A program made the position numbers and the translations under genes. From Calothrix sp. NIES-4101 (GTDB lineage: Bacteria > Cyanobacteriota > Cyanobacteriia > Cyanobacteriales > Nostocaceae), in assembly GCA_004296455.1 (NCBI GenBank), contig AP018280.1:2542001-2606000 (forward strand): 64,000 nt of DNA, written 5' to 3'. Below, piece after piece: positions 27,474-37,891 of this stretch (the stretch's first letter is position 1; each line of letters opens with the position of its first letter). The notes under the pieces are model-generated. The model had not been told where the DNA came from, did no database searches, and saw only the letters and a list, made by a program, of their open reading frames with translations.

Positions 27474-30400
27474 ATGAAATATATCGTCTTGATTGCTGGA
27501 TTTGAATCATTTAATGCTGAATTGTACCGCAAAGCCGCAGAATTAGCGGTTTTACGCTGTTCTGAGTTAGATATACAGGTATTTAGCGATCGCGATATTA
27601 CAGTTCAGCCAGAAAATGTTGAAAAAGCACTCCAAAAGGCAGATGTATTTTTTGGCAGTTTGTTGTTTGATTACGACCAAGTCATGTGGTTGTGCGATCG
27701 CGTTTCGCAAATTCCCATCCGACTTGTGTTTGAGTCAGCTTTGGAATTAATGGCATTAACGAAAATAGGGGAATTTGCGATTGGTGACAAACCCAAAGGA
27801 ATGCCCAAACCTATAAAATTTATTTTAGATAAATTTAGCAATGGACGTGAGGAAGATAAACTCGCGGGTTATATTAGTTTTCTGAAAACGGGTCCCAAGT
27901 TACTGAAATTTATTCCTGTTCAAAAAGTCCAAGATTTACGCAACTGGCTAATTATATATGGTTATTGGAATGCGGGTGGAATTGAGAATGTCGCTTCATT
28001 GTTTTGGGTTTTGGGGGAAAAATATCTAAAGCTGAAAGTTGGTGATATTCCCGCAGTTGTCGAAACGCCAAATATCGGCTTACTTCATCCCGATTATCAA
28101 GGTTATTTTGAATCCCCACGGGATTATTTACAATGGTATCAAGAGAATAAATTACGAGGGGAAGAAGGTGGAAAAATCTTCAATTATCCAACAATTGGTA
28201 TTCTTCTCTATCGTAAACATGTAATTACTAAACAACCCTATATTCCCCAACTTATCCGCAAATTTGAAAATGCAGGTTTAATTCCCTTACCTATATTTAT
28301 TAATGGAGTTGAGGGACATGTAGCAGTTCGCGATTTGATGACAACAGAGTATGAAATACAACAAAGACAACTGGGAAATACTGAGATTAAATCTCTATCG
28401 CCAACAGCAGTTAGAGTTGATGCCATAGTCTCAACTATTGGTTTTCCCCTCGTTGGGGGGCCAGCAGGTTCTATGGAAGCAGGACGACAAGTGGAAGTAG
28501 CTAAACGTATCTTAACTGCGAAGAATGTACCGTATTTCGTTGCTGCTCCCTTGCTAATTCAAGATATTCACTCGTGGACACGCCAAGGTATAGGTGGCTT
28601 ACAGAGTGTTGTATTATACTCGTTGCCTGAGTTAGATGGTGCGATCGATACTGTTCCTCTTGGTGGTTTAGTTGGAGAAGATATTTATTTAGTACCTGAA
28701 CGAGTCAATCGTTTAATTGGTAGAGTTAAAAGTTGGATTAATTTAAGACAAAAACCTGTATCAGAACGGAAGATTGCGGTGATTTTATATGGCTTTCCAC
28801 CTGGTTATGGTGCAACCGGAACCGCAGCTTTATTAAATGTTCCTCGGAGTTTAATTAAGTTTCTGCAAGCTTTAAAAAATCAAGGTTATAACATTGATGA
28901 TTTACCGGCAGATGGTGAAGCATTAATTCGTTTGGTAAAAGATGCAGATGAAGGGATAAAAGTGATAGATAAACATGAATTAATGCAGGAGAGTGTTGTA
29001 AATACGATTACTAGTGTTAATGTTCGCACTTTAGAAAAGTGGCTAGGTTATTTACAAACGAATCGGATTGAAAAACAATGGAAATCTTTAACAGAAAGCG
29101 GAATTAAAACCTCTGGTGATGAGTTGCAAATCGGGGGGATTACTTTAGGAAATGTCTGGATTGGAGTACAACCTCCTTTAGGTATTCAAGGTGATCCAAT
29201 GCGGTTAATGTTTGAACGTGATATGACACCACACCCGCAATATGCAGCATATTACAAATGGCTCCAAAATGAATTTAAAGCAGATGCGATCATGCATTTT
29301 GGAATGCATGGAACTGTGGAATGGTTACCCGGTTCTCCATTAGGAAATACTGGCTATTCTTGGTCAGATATTTTATTAGGTGACTTACCAAATCTGTATA
29401 TATATGCTGCTAATAATCCTTCTGAATCAATTTTGGCAAAACGCCGTGGTTATGGTGTGTTGATTTCCCATAATGTACCACCTTATGGACGTGCGGGTTT
29501 ATATAAAGAATTAGTAACTTTACGCGAGTTAATTGCTGAATATCGCGAAGATACAGAAAAAAATTATGTCTTGAAGGAAGTAATTTGTAAAAAAATTGTT
29601 GATACAGGCTTAGATGCTGATTGCCCGTTTGAGGAATCAAGAAAATTAGGGATATCATTTAGTCCTGAAAATATACGTATGTTTAGTAATCATATATTTA
29701 ACGATTATTTAGTTAAGCTTTATGAGTATTTGCAGGTTTTAGAAAATCGCTTGTTTTCTTCCGGTTTACATGTTTTGGGAGAGGTTCCCAATGAGGAAGC
29801 GATGCAGTCTTATTTAGATGCATATTTTGGAGAAGAGAATATAAAGAATATTTCTGTTTCTGAAGATAATTTAAAAGATAATTCACAAGAGAATGAAATT
29901 CGTACTTTGTTAATGCAAAATACTGATGAATTAACAAATCTTTTACGCGGATTAAATGGTGAATATATTCCTCCTGCTCCTGGTGGTGATTTGTTGCGCG
30001 ATGGGGCTGGTGTCTTACCAACTGGCAGAAATATTCATGCATTAGATCCTTATCGAATGCCTTCTCCTGCTGCTTATGAAAGAGGTAGGGAAATTGCTCA
30101 GAAAATAATTCAACAGCATTTAAAAGATCATGGTAAATATCCTGAAACTGTAGCAGTTATGTTATGGGGTTTGGATGCTATTAAAACTAAGGGTGAATCT
30201 TTAGGTATTCTCTTAGAATTAGTTGGCGCTGAACCTATCAAAGAAGGTACAGGACGTATTGTCAGGTATGAATTAAAACCTTTAAATGAAGTTGGACATC
30301 CACGAATAGATGTACTTGCTAATTTATCAGGTATTTTTCGTGATAGTTTTGTAAATATTATCGAACTGCTGGATGATTTATTTCAACGTGTAGCAGATGC

Positions 30401-31196
30401 AGATGAGCCGGAAGAAGAAAATTTTATTCGTAAGCATGTTTTAACTTTAAAAGCACAAGGTATTGAAAATGCGGCGGCGAGATTATTCTCTAACCCATCA
30501 GGTGATTTTGGCTCTTTAGTAAATGACCAAGTTGTTGATGGAAATTGGGAATCTGGAGATGAATTAGCGAATACTTGGCAAAGTCGCAATTCCTTTAGTT
30601 TTGGGAGAAAAGATAAAGGACAATCACGTCCAGAAATTTTAACTACCTTACTAGAAACTACTAATGAAATTATCCAAGAGATTGACTCAGTTGAATATGG
30701 TTTAACTGATATTCAAGAATATTATGCTAATACTGGTGGCTTGAAAAAGGCTGCTGAAAAAATTAGTGCTAAAAAAGTCAATGCCAGCTTTGTCGAAAGT
30801 TTTTCCAAGGATACAACACCGCGCAAATTAGATGATTTATTGCGAATGGAATACCGTAGCAAATTGCTAAATCCTAAATGGGCAGAAGCAATGGCAAATC
30901 AAGGTTCAGGTGGTGCTTATGAAATTTCTCAACGGATGACAGCATTAATTGGTTGGGGGGGAACTGTTGATTTTCGTGATGATTGGGTTTACGAGCAAGC
31001 ATCTGAGACTTATGCTTTAGATGCAGCAATGGCAGATAAATTGCGTCAAGCAAATCCAGAAGCTTTTCGTAATATTATTGGTCGAATGTTAGAAGCACAG
31101 GGGCGCGGCTTTTGGAATGCGGGAGAGGATAAATTACAGAAGTTACGCGAGTTATATGAGATGACAGATGAACAATTAGAAGGAGTAAGCGTGTAA
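27474..31196 (+). CDS. magnesium-chelatase H-type subunit (ChlH/BchH/CobN family paralogue)
   Basis: A 1240-residue large chelatase subunit. The N-terminus (MKYIVLIAGFESFNAELYRKA) is of the ChlH/BchH porphyrin-binding type, and the central block MHFGMHGTVEWLPGSPLG (about residue 607) with YAANNPSESILAKRRGYG is the family signature. The C-terminal ISQRMTALIGWGGTVDF block is also present. Housekeeping cyanobacterial ChlH is about 1330 residues with a different start, so this shorter protein is probably a second, BchH-like copy. It would insert Mg into protoporphyrin IX with ChlI and ChlD, neither of which is in the window. A cobaltochelatase (CobN) role is less likely but possible. Confidence 0.85.
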   Translation: MKYIVLIAGFESFNAELYRKAAELAVLRCSELDIQVFSDRDITVQPENVEKALQKADVFFGSLLFDYDQVMWLCDRVSQIPIRLVFESALELMALTKIGEFAIGDKPKGMPKPIKFILDKFSNGREEDKLAGYISFLKTGPKLLKFIPVQKVQDLRNWLIIYGYWNAGGIENVASLFWVLGEKYLKLKVGDIPAVVETPNIGLLHPDYQGYFESPRDYLQWYQENKLRGEEGGKIFNYPTIGILLYRKHVITKQPYIPQLIRKFENAGLIPLPIFINGVEGHVAVRDLMTTEYEIQQRQLGNTEIKSLSPTAVRVDAIVSTIGFPLVGGPAGSMEAGRQVEVAKRILTAKNVPYFVAAPLLIQDIHSWTRQGIGGLQSVVLYSLPELDGAIDTVPLGGLVGEDIYLVPERVNRLIGRVKSWINLRQKPVSERKIAVILYGFPPGYGATGTAALLNVPRSLIKFLQALKNQGYNIDDLPADGEALIRLVKDADEGIKVIDKHELMQESVVNTITSVNVRTLEKWLGYLQTNRIEKQWKSLTESGIKTSGDELQIGGITLGNVWIGVQPPLGIQGDPMRLMFERDMTPHPQYAAYYKWLQNEFKADAIMHFGMHGTVEWLPGSPLGNTGYSWSDILLGDLPNLYIYAANNPSESILAKRRGYGVLISHNVPPYGRAGLYKELVTLRELIAEYREDTEKNYVLKEVICKKIVDTGLDADCPFEESRKLGISFSPENIRMFSNHIFNDYLVKLYEYLQVLENRLFSSGLHVLGEVPNEEAMQSYLDAYFGEENIKNISVSEDNLKDNSQENEIRTLLMQNTDELTNLLRGLNGEYIPPAPGGDLLRDGAGVLPTGRNIHALDPYRMPSPAAYERGREIAQKIIQQHLKDHGKYPETVAVMLWGLDAIKTKGESLGILLELVGAEPIKEGTGRIVRYELKPLNEVGHPRIDVLANLSGIFRDSFVNIIELLDDLFQRVADADEPEEENFIRKHVLTLKAQGIENAAARLFSNPSGDFGSLVNDQVVDGNWESGDELANTWQSRNSFSFGRKDKGQSRPEILTTLLETTNEIIQEIDSVEYGLTDIQEYYANTGGLKKAAEKISAKKVNASFVESFSKDTTPRKLDDLLRMEYRSKLLNPKWAEAMANQGSGGAYEISQRMTALIGWGGTVDFRDDWVYEQASETYALDAAMADKLRQANPEAFRNIIGRMLEAQGRGFWNAGEDKLQKLRELYEMTDEQLEGVSV

Positions 31197-31645
31197 ATAT
31201 GTAAATATAGTACAAAATAACTATCTTCTTATTACTTGATTTTAGGAACGAGAATTTAAGAACTTGCAATTATAAAGGAATATGACATGGTGCGTTACGC
31301 TGCGCTAACTGCACCCTACTTTTGCACTTGATTTACTGTACTTCTCATCAAACACCATAAAATACCTAACCTTATTCAAATATCAAACTAGATTTCCATA
31401 CTGCTGAAGATATGGAAATCTCGCCGATGAGCGGATAATATTGCCAAAGATTTTCCAACCAGCGAAGTATATTAAGCATTCCTAAGGCGAGACGAATAGA
31501 TTTCGGGAATGGGGGAAAATGAAGTTGTAGTAGTAGATAACAGGTTGGACACAAACCGAGCATGACTAACTAGCCATATTTAATAGACGTGTTTCTTTCA
31601 ACCAGCCTACAGATATCAAAAATGAATAAAGTGTGGGGGAAAAAC
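31197..31645. other. intergenic region with REP-like repeat
   Basis: Contains a dispersed cyanobacterial palindromic repeat near 31285-31320 (GTGCGTTACGCTGCGCTAAC...GCACCCTAC); a related inverted copy is near 56041. No gene is supported. Confidence 0.45.
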
Positions 31646-32086
31646 ATGAAAAGCAAATTATTGACAGCAGTAGCATTAGTAAGTACCTTATCCTTTGCGG
31701 CACCAGCATTTGCAGAGCCGGAAGTAAATAGTAACGTTCGTCGCTTAATAGAAACAAGGGAATGCTACGCATGTAATTTGACTGGCGCTAACCTCCAAGG
31801 GGCACATTTAATTGGTGCAGATTTGCGGAATGCGAACTTACAAGGTGCAAATCTCAAAGATGCCAATTTAGAAGGAGCAGATTTAACTGGGGCAAATTTA
31901 CAATCTGCAAACTTAACATCGGCATTTATTAACAGCGTCAGCTTAAATAATGCCAATATGATGAATGCCAATCTTACGAACGCTCAATTTATCAGTGCTG
32001 AACTCGATGGTGCCAACCTCATTGGTGTAAACTTGGCGGGCGCAGAATTATTTAACGTCAACCTGGGTATTGGTGGAGAATATTAA
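31646..32086 (+). CDS. secreted pentapeptide-repeat protein
   Basis: A 146-residue protein from the ATG at 31646, chosen because a purine-rich GGGGGA lies 7-12 bp before it and it opens a clean signal peptide (MKSKLLTAVALVSTLSFAAPAFA). Upstream in-frame starts at 31589 and 31622 would add an unlikely polar tail. The mature part is about 20 tandem A(N/D)LxG/N pentapeptides (for example GANLQGAHLIGADLRNANLQ), predicted to fold as a right-handed quadrilateral beta-helix. Two cysteines in ECYAC lie just before the helix. Many cyanobacteria export such proteins to the lumen or periplasm; function unknown. Confidence 0.88.
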   Translation: MKSKLLTAVALVSTLSFAAPAFAEPEVNSNVRRLIETRECYACNLTGANLQGAHLIGADLRNANLQGANLKDANLEGADLTGANLQSANLTSAFINSVSLNNANMMNANLTNAQFISAELDGANLIGVNLAGAELFNVNLGIGGEY

Positions 32087-32092
32087 TTGATT

Positions 32093-32131
32093 GGGGTTTG
32101 ACATATCAGTATGTAACAGCAAACCCCTATT
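32093..32131 (+). terminator. terminator of the pentapeptide-repeat gene
   Basis: GGGGTTTG (32093-32100) pairs with CAAACCCC (32120-32127), with an inner ACATA/TATGT helix, followed by TATTTT. It lies just after the stop codon. Confidence 0.7.
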
Positions 32132-32252
32132 TTGACGATTTTAGTCAAATCGGTATTGCCCATATAAGGTTTTACTGCACAATAATTTAGTGCCTGTTTA
32201 ATTTGTAGTTAAGCAAATTAAGCTAGGTACTAAATTTAGTTGATCACAAATC

Positions 32253-32882
32253 ATGACATTACCAGATTTTCAAGTTAGCGATCGCGATATCAATGAAGAA
32301 ACTCTATCAACTTACCTACAAAGCGATGCACTAGCAGTTGATACTGAAACTATGGGACTACTGCCCCAACGCGATCGCCTGTGTTTGGTGCAATTGTGCG
32401 ATAATTCCGGTAAGGTTACGGTAATTCGGATTCTTCGTGGACAAACTGAAGCCCCAAATTTAAAAAAGCTGCTGGAAGCCAGTAACGTCACCAAAATCTT
32501 TCATTTTGCCCGGTTTGACATTGCCACACTCCGCTACCATCTGGGCATCCACGTCAACCCCATATTTTGTACAAAAATAGCCAGTAAGCTAGCTCGTACA
32601 TATACTAATCGTCATGGACTCAAAGATTTAATTTTAGAACTAGAACAAGTAGAACTTGATAAAAGCTCTCAAAGTTCTGACTGGGGAAACGCAATCAATT
32701 TAACCGAAGCACAATTAAATTATGCAGCTAATGATGTACGTTATTTAATTAGTGCTAGACAAAAACTCATAAATATGCTTAAACGCGAAGAACGCTACGA
32801 ATTAGCAGAACAATGTTTTCAATGTCTATCTGCGATCGCAACATTAGATATAATGCAGTTTAAAGATATATTTGAACATTAG
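32253..32882 (+). CDS. RNase D-like 3'-5' exonuclease (DEDDy)
   Basis: A 209-residue stand-alone exonuclease domain. The metal-binding acidic residues are visible: D30 and E32 in VDTETMG (ExoI), D89 in HFARFDIATLRYHLG (ExoII), and Y157 with D161 in NYAANDVRYL (ExoIII, the DEDDy arrangement). It lacks the C-terminal HRDC domains of full RNase D, as cyanobacterial short homologues do. Its likely role is 3' trimming of tRNA or other structured RNA in the cytoplasm. Monocistronic with two HIP1 sites. Confidence 0.9.
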   Translation: MTLPDFQVSDRDINEETLSTYLQSDALAVDTETMGLLPQRDRLCLVQLCDNSGKVTVIRILRGQTEAPNLKKLLEASNVTKIFHFARFDIATLRYHLGIHVNPIFCTKIASKLARTYTNRHGLKDLILELEQVELDKSSQSSDWGNAINLTEAQLNYAANDVRYLISARQKLINMLKREERYELAEQCFQCLSAIATLDIMQFKDIFEH

Positions 32883-33090
32883 TTTTTGATTATACTGGTT
32901 CGTTGTTACTGTTCACGATTAGCTCAACTTGATCCAAAATGGAGAACAGGATTTGTTTATTCGCAAAAAAGCCCAATTTTTTGGCAAATATACTTCCACA
33001 TTACTAGTTTGATGTGAAATCAAAAGAAGTAATGATACTGTTCCCCAAAGGTCTCATCAAATGGGTCAAGTGGGGCTAATCATGTCACTT

Positions 33091-33546
33091 TTAAACTTCT
33101 TTTTGTTGCGTTTCTAAGTGAGTTTTGATGCGATCGACTACATTATAAGCACCAGCATCAGGTTCAGATTGGCTCTCCATAGTTCCTTCAGTAGAACCTC
33201 CGATTGCCTTCCATGCTTCTAAGCCACCTCGTAAGCTGGATACATGGCTGAAACCAACATCTCTGAGGCTTTTGGCTGCTTGATCAGTTTCTTCGTCATT
33301 TGCACCATATATGTATATGTCACGTTTCTTATGTAACGATGATTCCGCCATATGCTGTAATTCATCCATTGGTGCTGGCATTGCACCCATAATATGACAT
33401 TGATTATAACTTTGGCGATCGCGTACATCTAAAATCGTCAATGCTGGTTCACCCCATTCAAGACGAGCTTTGACTGTGTGAGCATCTGAATGTTCGTGTA
33501 CTGGTGGCTCTTGAGGAATAATATTATCAAACAGTTTGTTATTCAT
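33091..33546 (-). CDS. rhodanese-like domain protein lacking the catalytic cysteine
   Basis: A 151-residue single rhodanese fold: LTILDVRDRQSYNQCHIMGAMPAP (CH2A) is well conserved. The active-site loop, normally beginning with Cys, reads IYIYGANDEETDQA, so no cysteine is at the catalytic position. The GLEAWKAIGG end is typical. The only cysteine (C50) is elsewhere. The protein is therefore probably not a sulfurtransferase but a binding or structural rhodanese variant. Cytosolic; monocistronic. Confidence 0.85.
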   Translation of the reverse strand: MNNKLFDNIIPQEPPVHEHSDAHTVKARLEWGEPALTILDVRDRQSYNQCHIMGAMPAPMDELQHMAESSLHKKRDIYIYGANDEETDQAAKSLRDVGFSHVSSLRGGLEAWKAIGGSTEGTMESQSEPDAGAYNVVDRIKTHLETQQKEV

Positions 33547-33837
33547 AGGTGAAAATTCCGTTTTGGCTTGATTTCTAATTGACTAACCAGAATTTAACGA
33601 ATATTTAAACCTGTATGACTCTTTCTGAAGAAAGATAGGTGGAAACTTATATCTTTAGTAAGACTTTACATAATTGCTGATTAGAAACATTCTCGGCTTT
33701 TTTCTCCTCTCTCAAGCAGTTTTCAGGCGGAAAAGGACTATTCAATATACATTAGAACAGATATTAAAAAATCCTCCCCTGTGGAGGAGGATTCAAAAAG
33801 GATTATTCGGTAACTATTTAATTCTCAAATATCCTGA
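33547..33837. other. intergenic region with invertase terminator
   Basis: Apart from the minus-strand hairpin at 33770-33793, no feature is seen. Confidence 0.5.
33770..33793 (-). terminator. terminator of the invertase gene
   Basis: AATCCTCC (33770-33777) pairs with GGAGGATT (33786-33793). Read on the minus strand it is followed by TTTTTAATA, fitting a factor-independent terminator 45 bp past the invertase stop. Confidence 0.75.
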
Positions 33838-35295
33838 TTAGAAATAAAGCGATGTGTCAACACTACTAATTTCAAATTCGCAGGCGCGAGAAACCAATTC
33901 TTGAGGTAATTCCTCAAAACTTACCAAAGGTAAATGTTGGGGATTTTCCAGTAACTCTTTGGCGAGTAAGAAACCAGCAATTGTCCAAGTTTGATATTTT
34001 CGAGATTGCTTACCAATCAATCTTCCTTTTTTACCGTCATAATATTCAATCCATTCATCTTGCTGTAAGCGCGGTTGGGCAATTGCTAATGCCTTCTTCG
34101 CCAAATCAGTACGATTGGTTTTTACAGCAGCAGCTGCCAACATCCACAGCAATACAGGCCAACTACCCCCATTATGATAAGACCAAGGAATATTTTTGGG
34201 ATCGCATCCAGTGACAATCCGATATTCTTCACCCTCCAAAGCCGGGAAACAAATCTTCATTGGCATATCACCAATCAGATTATCCCATCTCTCATCAATC
34301 AAATTCATAATGGCTTGGGATTGTTCTTCGGTAGCTAATTCAGAAATAATAGCCATTAAGTTACCGAGTGAAAAGAAGCGTGTATCCAGTTGAGATGGTC
34401 CGACATTTCCTGCCAGATAACCGCCTTTAACAGGCAACCATTTATCTAATTCATAATAAGGCAGCGAATCGGCATAAATATTAAAGAGATTGACTGCCAT
34501 TTTTCCATATTCTTCGCCTTTAAAACGGTAAATCGTATTGAGACGATTCAGATCAATCCAGTAGTGCTGGCGAATATGAGCGCATAAAAGTGGTAAGCGA
34601 TTATCAATAGCCGCAATAATATCTTGGTTTCCGGAATTATTATCACAAATCAATAGTTCACGGGCGGCTCGTAATGCAGCATAAAATAAAGCTTGGATTT
34701 CTAAAGGATGCCCGTAAATCCCCATCCGACGGTCAATCATACAAGCACCATCTGGTACTAATAGTGTCGGATACATATCAAAACGATTCGCCAAACACAA
34801 TTCCAGAATTAACTTGATTCCTGTTTGAAATTCTGGACGATATGCAAAGCAAAAATCTTTTGTTGCAACTACATAAGCCCGTAATAATATGATCCACCAC
34901 AAACAAGAATCTACTGGTGTAACTCGTGCGATCGCATGTTCACCAAAGTCTGCATCAAGGAACTCTTTGCCATCAACAGAAACAACTTTAAAACTTGCAG
35001 GCATTAATCCTCTGGCAGCTTTATAAGCATCAAGTTGCCTTTCTTTTGGTTGCAACTTTAAGGTTTCTTCTAAAAAATTGCGAACAATTTCAGTTCTACC
35101 TTTAGTGAGGAAAATCAAAGCTGAAGACACAAAATCCCGGACAAATACTTGGTCATAATTCAGAGCCTCTGATGAAGTATCAACAGCTGCTACTGTGCCA
35201 ATTGGTCGGCCTTTATAATATACAATAGATTTTTCTAATGCTTCCCAAGCTTCCGCTTCGATATTTTTTACTGTCACAAAATCCTCTAGTTGCAT
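33838..35295 (-). CDS. alkaline/neutral invertase (GH100)
   Basis: A 485-residue GH100 enzyme that hydrolyses sucrose to glucose and fructose in the cytoplasm. The fold signature [15 protein letters not shown] is present. The catalytic acid D188 ([20 protein letters not shown]) and base E414 ([11 protein letters not shown]) fall at the same numbers as in the characterised Anabaena enzyme. [17 protein letters not shown] is also diagnostic. In heterocystous cyanobacteria one such invertase (InvB) splits imported sucrose in heterocysts and another (InvA) acts in vegetative cells; which this is cannot be told by eye. It has its own terminator and a long AT-rich upstream region. Confidence 0.96.
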   Translation of the reverse strand: MQLEDFVTVKNIEAEAWEALEKSIVYYKGRPIGTVAAVDTSSEALNYDQVFVRDFVSSALIFLTKGRTEIVRNFLEETLKLQPKERQLDAYKAARGLMPASFKVVSVDGKEFLDADFGEHAIARVTPVDSCLWWIILLRAYVVATKDFCFAYRPEFQTGIKLILELCLANRFDMYPTLLVPDGACMIDRRMGIYGHPLEIQALFYAALRAARELLICDNNSGNQDIIAAIDNRLPLLCAHIRQHYWIDLNRLNTIYRFKGEEYGKMAVNLFNIYADSLPYYELDKWLPVKGGYLAGNVGPSQLDTRFFSLGNLMAIISELATEEQSQAIMNLIDERWDNLIGDMPMKICFPALEGEEYRIVTGCDPKNIPWSYHNGGSWPVLLWMLAAAAVKTNRTDLAKKALAIAQPRLQQDEWIEYYDGKKGRLIGKQSRKYQTWTIAGFLLAKELLENPQHLPLVSFEELPQELVSRACEFEISSVDTSLYF

Positions 35296-36258
35296 TGCCA
35301 GAATAACTCCAGTTTAATTGTTTTTTGCTGAGTAGATGTACATTACTTGTATTCTGCTATTTTCAATCTTAAACAATTATTTTATTATCCATCTAGATGA
35401 TAGATATCTGTAAAATCATGTAACCTTAAAAACAAATATATAGAGTCACTTAAAGTTGCTTTTTACTACAACTGTCGCTGACATTTTTATTGTTTTTTGG
35501 CAATTAATATCTCAACGCAACAAGCTACTAGAGCTTCAGCGCCCTATATAATATTAATCGCTAGGAAATTACACTCAATTACTTTATTATTAGATATTAG
35601 GCAAAAGTGTCATTTTTTGAAAAAACACAATATTGTTTTAACAACTAAATGTACTTTTATTGAACTTAATTTCTGAACTTGAATAGCTTGAAATTACAGA
35701 ATTACTATTTACTCATATATTAATTATAATTTATAACTTTTTTTCACAATATGCAATATGATTTTCAGACTTCCTGCATTACACCTATGTCTAAGCTACA
35801 TAACTGACATAAAAAGATGTTTTTCAAAAATTTATACTCGCCCAAAAAAGCTGAAAATACTTAAAATTAGAGCTTTTCCGGGTGAAAAGCGATCTCCTAC
35901 AACAAGATCAGTACTCAAGTATAAAATTTTCTTTTATTTGCCAGCGAATGCGTAATTAAACACATCATTATTACCCAGCATCTTTCATGAAAATGAAAGG
36001 TATGTACGGCATAATTTCACTTTTTTCAAAAGTAACAGTCTTAACAATTTACTACATTTTTTAATCCACAGATATGAATGACTTATGAAGAAAAATTATT
36101 GTCAATTACTATACAAAATCCTATTAACGCTCGTATTTCATGCTCCGACATCGTTATAGCCGCTTCTGAGTGTTAAATTCTTTATACTCAGCAATATTTA
36201 GATAAATATTACTTAAGTTTTCATTAATTTTATCAGAATTAAAAATTAGAAATTAGTT
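35296..36258. other. long AT-rich intergenic region
   Basis: 963 bp without a supported gene. One 65-codon plus-strand frame (35758-35955) has no ribosome binding site and unremarkable composition. The invertase promoter should lie at the low end. Nothing else is recognised. Confidence 0.45.
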
Positions 36259-37053
36259 TTAGAGATTGGAATATTGGTTTACAGCATAAATTAAATCATT
36301 TGGTGTGCCAATATCTAGATAACTTCCATTTTCAAATACTTCCGCTTCAACATGCATCCCAGTTTCAATAGCTGCTTGAATAATATTACCAATAGGAATT
36401 TCTGGAAGTTGTGAGATATTCGTTTTACTTTGTAACATCACGATATACTCGTGGAGAAATTCAGTGAATACAGGTGTCCAAACTGCGATCGCCCACATAT
36501 ATTTTAACTGAGAGTGTTGCGGCTTTTCTATGACTAAATTAACTTTGCCACTGACATCAAAGTCAACCATACCAGCTTTTTGGGGTGTAGAAGTGGGAAA
36601 TAAACCTAAAACGACATCTGCATTTGTTGTTACTTGACGTGCCAAAATTTTTGTAAAGGCATCCTCTGGTTGAAAAATAATATCAGGGAAACCTAGCGCC
36701 ACAATTGCATCTCTAACGAATGGATATGCCTGTTCTAGTGTAAAGGGGACACCATAGGACAACCCCATGATTAAATATCCCAAGTTCATCGACAGCATTG
36801 TACCATCCCCAAAATATGTGGGAATATCCCATTTACCAGGTCTGAGGATAAAATAAGCTGTCTCAATTCCTGCTAGTCGCATTTTTTCTAACAGGTAATG
36901 TGACACAACCTTTGGGTGCAAATTAGTTGAATTGGTTTGATTATTTAAGCTTTGAAAGCCAATTGGATATAATTCTTTACTCAGTGGTAAGGGCGAAATA
37001 CGTGTCGCTTGTCCTCCAGCAGGTAACAATCCAATAATTTTTCTTTGATTCAT
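36259..37053 (-). CDS. sugar-phosphate nucleotidyltransferase family protein
   Basis: A 264-residue GT-A-like nucleotidyltransferase related to glucose-1-phosphate thymidylyl/uridylyltransferases. The NTP-binding loop reads LLPAGGQATRISPLPLSKEL (9-28) with G13, G14, R18 and K26. Later blocks are FPDIIFQPEDAF and VIEKPQ, and the C-terminus has GSYLDIGTPNDLIYAV, the ring typical of RmlA-like enzymes. It lacks an added hexapeptide acyltransferase domain. The substrate is unknown; no nucleotide-sugar pathway genes adjoin it. Confidence 0.85.
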   Translation of the reverse strand: MNQRKIIGLLPAGGQATRISPLPLSKELYPIGFQSLNNQTNSTNLHPKVVSHYLLEKMRLAGIETAYFILRPGKWDIPTYFGDGTMLSMNLGYLIMGLSYGVPFTLEQAYPFVRDAIVALGFPDIIFQPEDAFTKILARQVTTNADVVLGLFPTSTPQKAGMVDFDVSGKVNLVIEKPQHSQLKYMWAIAVWTPVFTEFLHEYIVMLQSKTNISQLPEIPIGNIIQAAIETGMHVEAEVFENGSYLDIGTPNDLIYAVNQYSNL

Positions 37054-37360
37054 AATCCATTGGCATGAGACTACAATGTATTATTTTACTCAGTAATGAA
37101 CTCACGAATATCCGTTTTTGAAATTGACTAATACTTATTAACTCAAGTTCAAGTACCCCAGCAAGTACAGCGTCTCTTAAACCATGGGGATATACTTGAA
37201 TATTGATCCTAAAGATATAAAGTTCCTTGTGTCTTTGGGCAAGCCTTATTCAGATATAACCAAATCAAAGTATAGCCAAATAAAAATATTCCCCTCCTTA
37301 CATTCACTTTTGAGTAAATAATGCAAGAAAGGGTTAATACATTGTATTCTTTTGTAATAA
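37054..37360. other. intergenic region
   Basis: 307 bp between two minus-strand genes; contains the nucleotidyltransferase promoter by position. No feature stands out. Confidence 0.45.
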
Positions 37361-37684
37361 TTATTCAACTGACACAGCATCAACATCAATTGATTCGGTT
37401 TGCGATGTCGATTGCGAAGATGCATTAGCAGTTTGGGATTCTGGGGTGCCTCTGCGTGCTTTAAAACCTTCAATGGCAATCTGTGATACTTCCGACACTA
37501 ATAATGTCAAAATCAAAACATCATCAAGTTGTCCAACAATAGGTAAGAAATCAGGAGCAATATCAATGGGGCTAACAAAATATAAGAATGTTCCCAGAAC
37601 AACCCACCAGCGATATTTGGGATTGCGAAGTAAGCCACGATACCAGTTATAGAGAGCTTCGATTGAAAATTTCATTTTTTTCAC
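37361..37684 (-). CDS. DUF1232 (YkvA-like) membrane protein
   Basis: A 107-residue small membrane protein. The DUF1232 core is WYRGLLRNPKYRWWVVLGTFLYFVSPIDIAPDFLP with one hydrophobic helix and the family's SPIDxxPDFLP motif, then GQLDDVLILTLLVSEV. The C-terminal 35 residues are Ser/Thr/Gln-rich and probably disordered. Function unknown across the family. It is divergent from exbB, with about 200 bp between. Confidence 0.85.
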   Translation of the reverse strand: MKKMKFSIEALYNWYRGLLRNPKYRWWVVLGTFLYFVSPIDIAPDFLPIVGQLDDVLILTLLVSEVSQIAIEGFKARRGTPESQTANASSQSTSQTESIDVDAVSVE

Positions 37685-37891
37685 CTTTAGTTACCTTTAA
37701 TTTTTACTCGTATTGCCCTAAACTTCCTGTGGGAATAACCGTCCTAAAATTGTCTGGAAGGTGCTACATAGGTGTTTCCGTAAAGCCTAATAGTGAGATA
37801 CTTAACACCAACAAGATATTTATACATCTATCTCCAGAGACGATTATTTCGGGAAAACGGACACAGAAATCAAGGGAGGAAAGTTACCAAA

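Noticed and set aside
35758-35955. A 65-codon plus-strand frame in the long region upstream of the invertase
   Set aside because: No ribosome binding site or recognisable motif; composition fits chance in AT-rich DNA.
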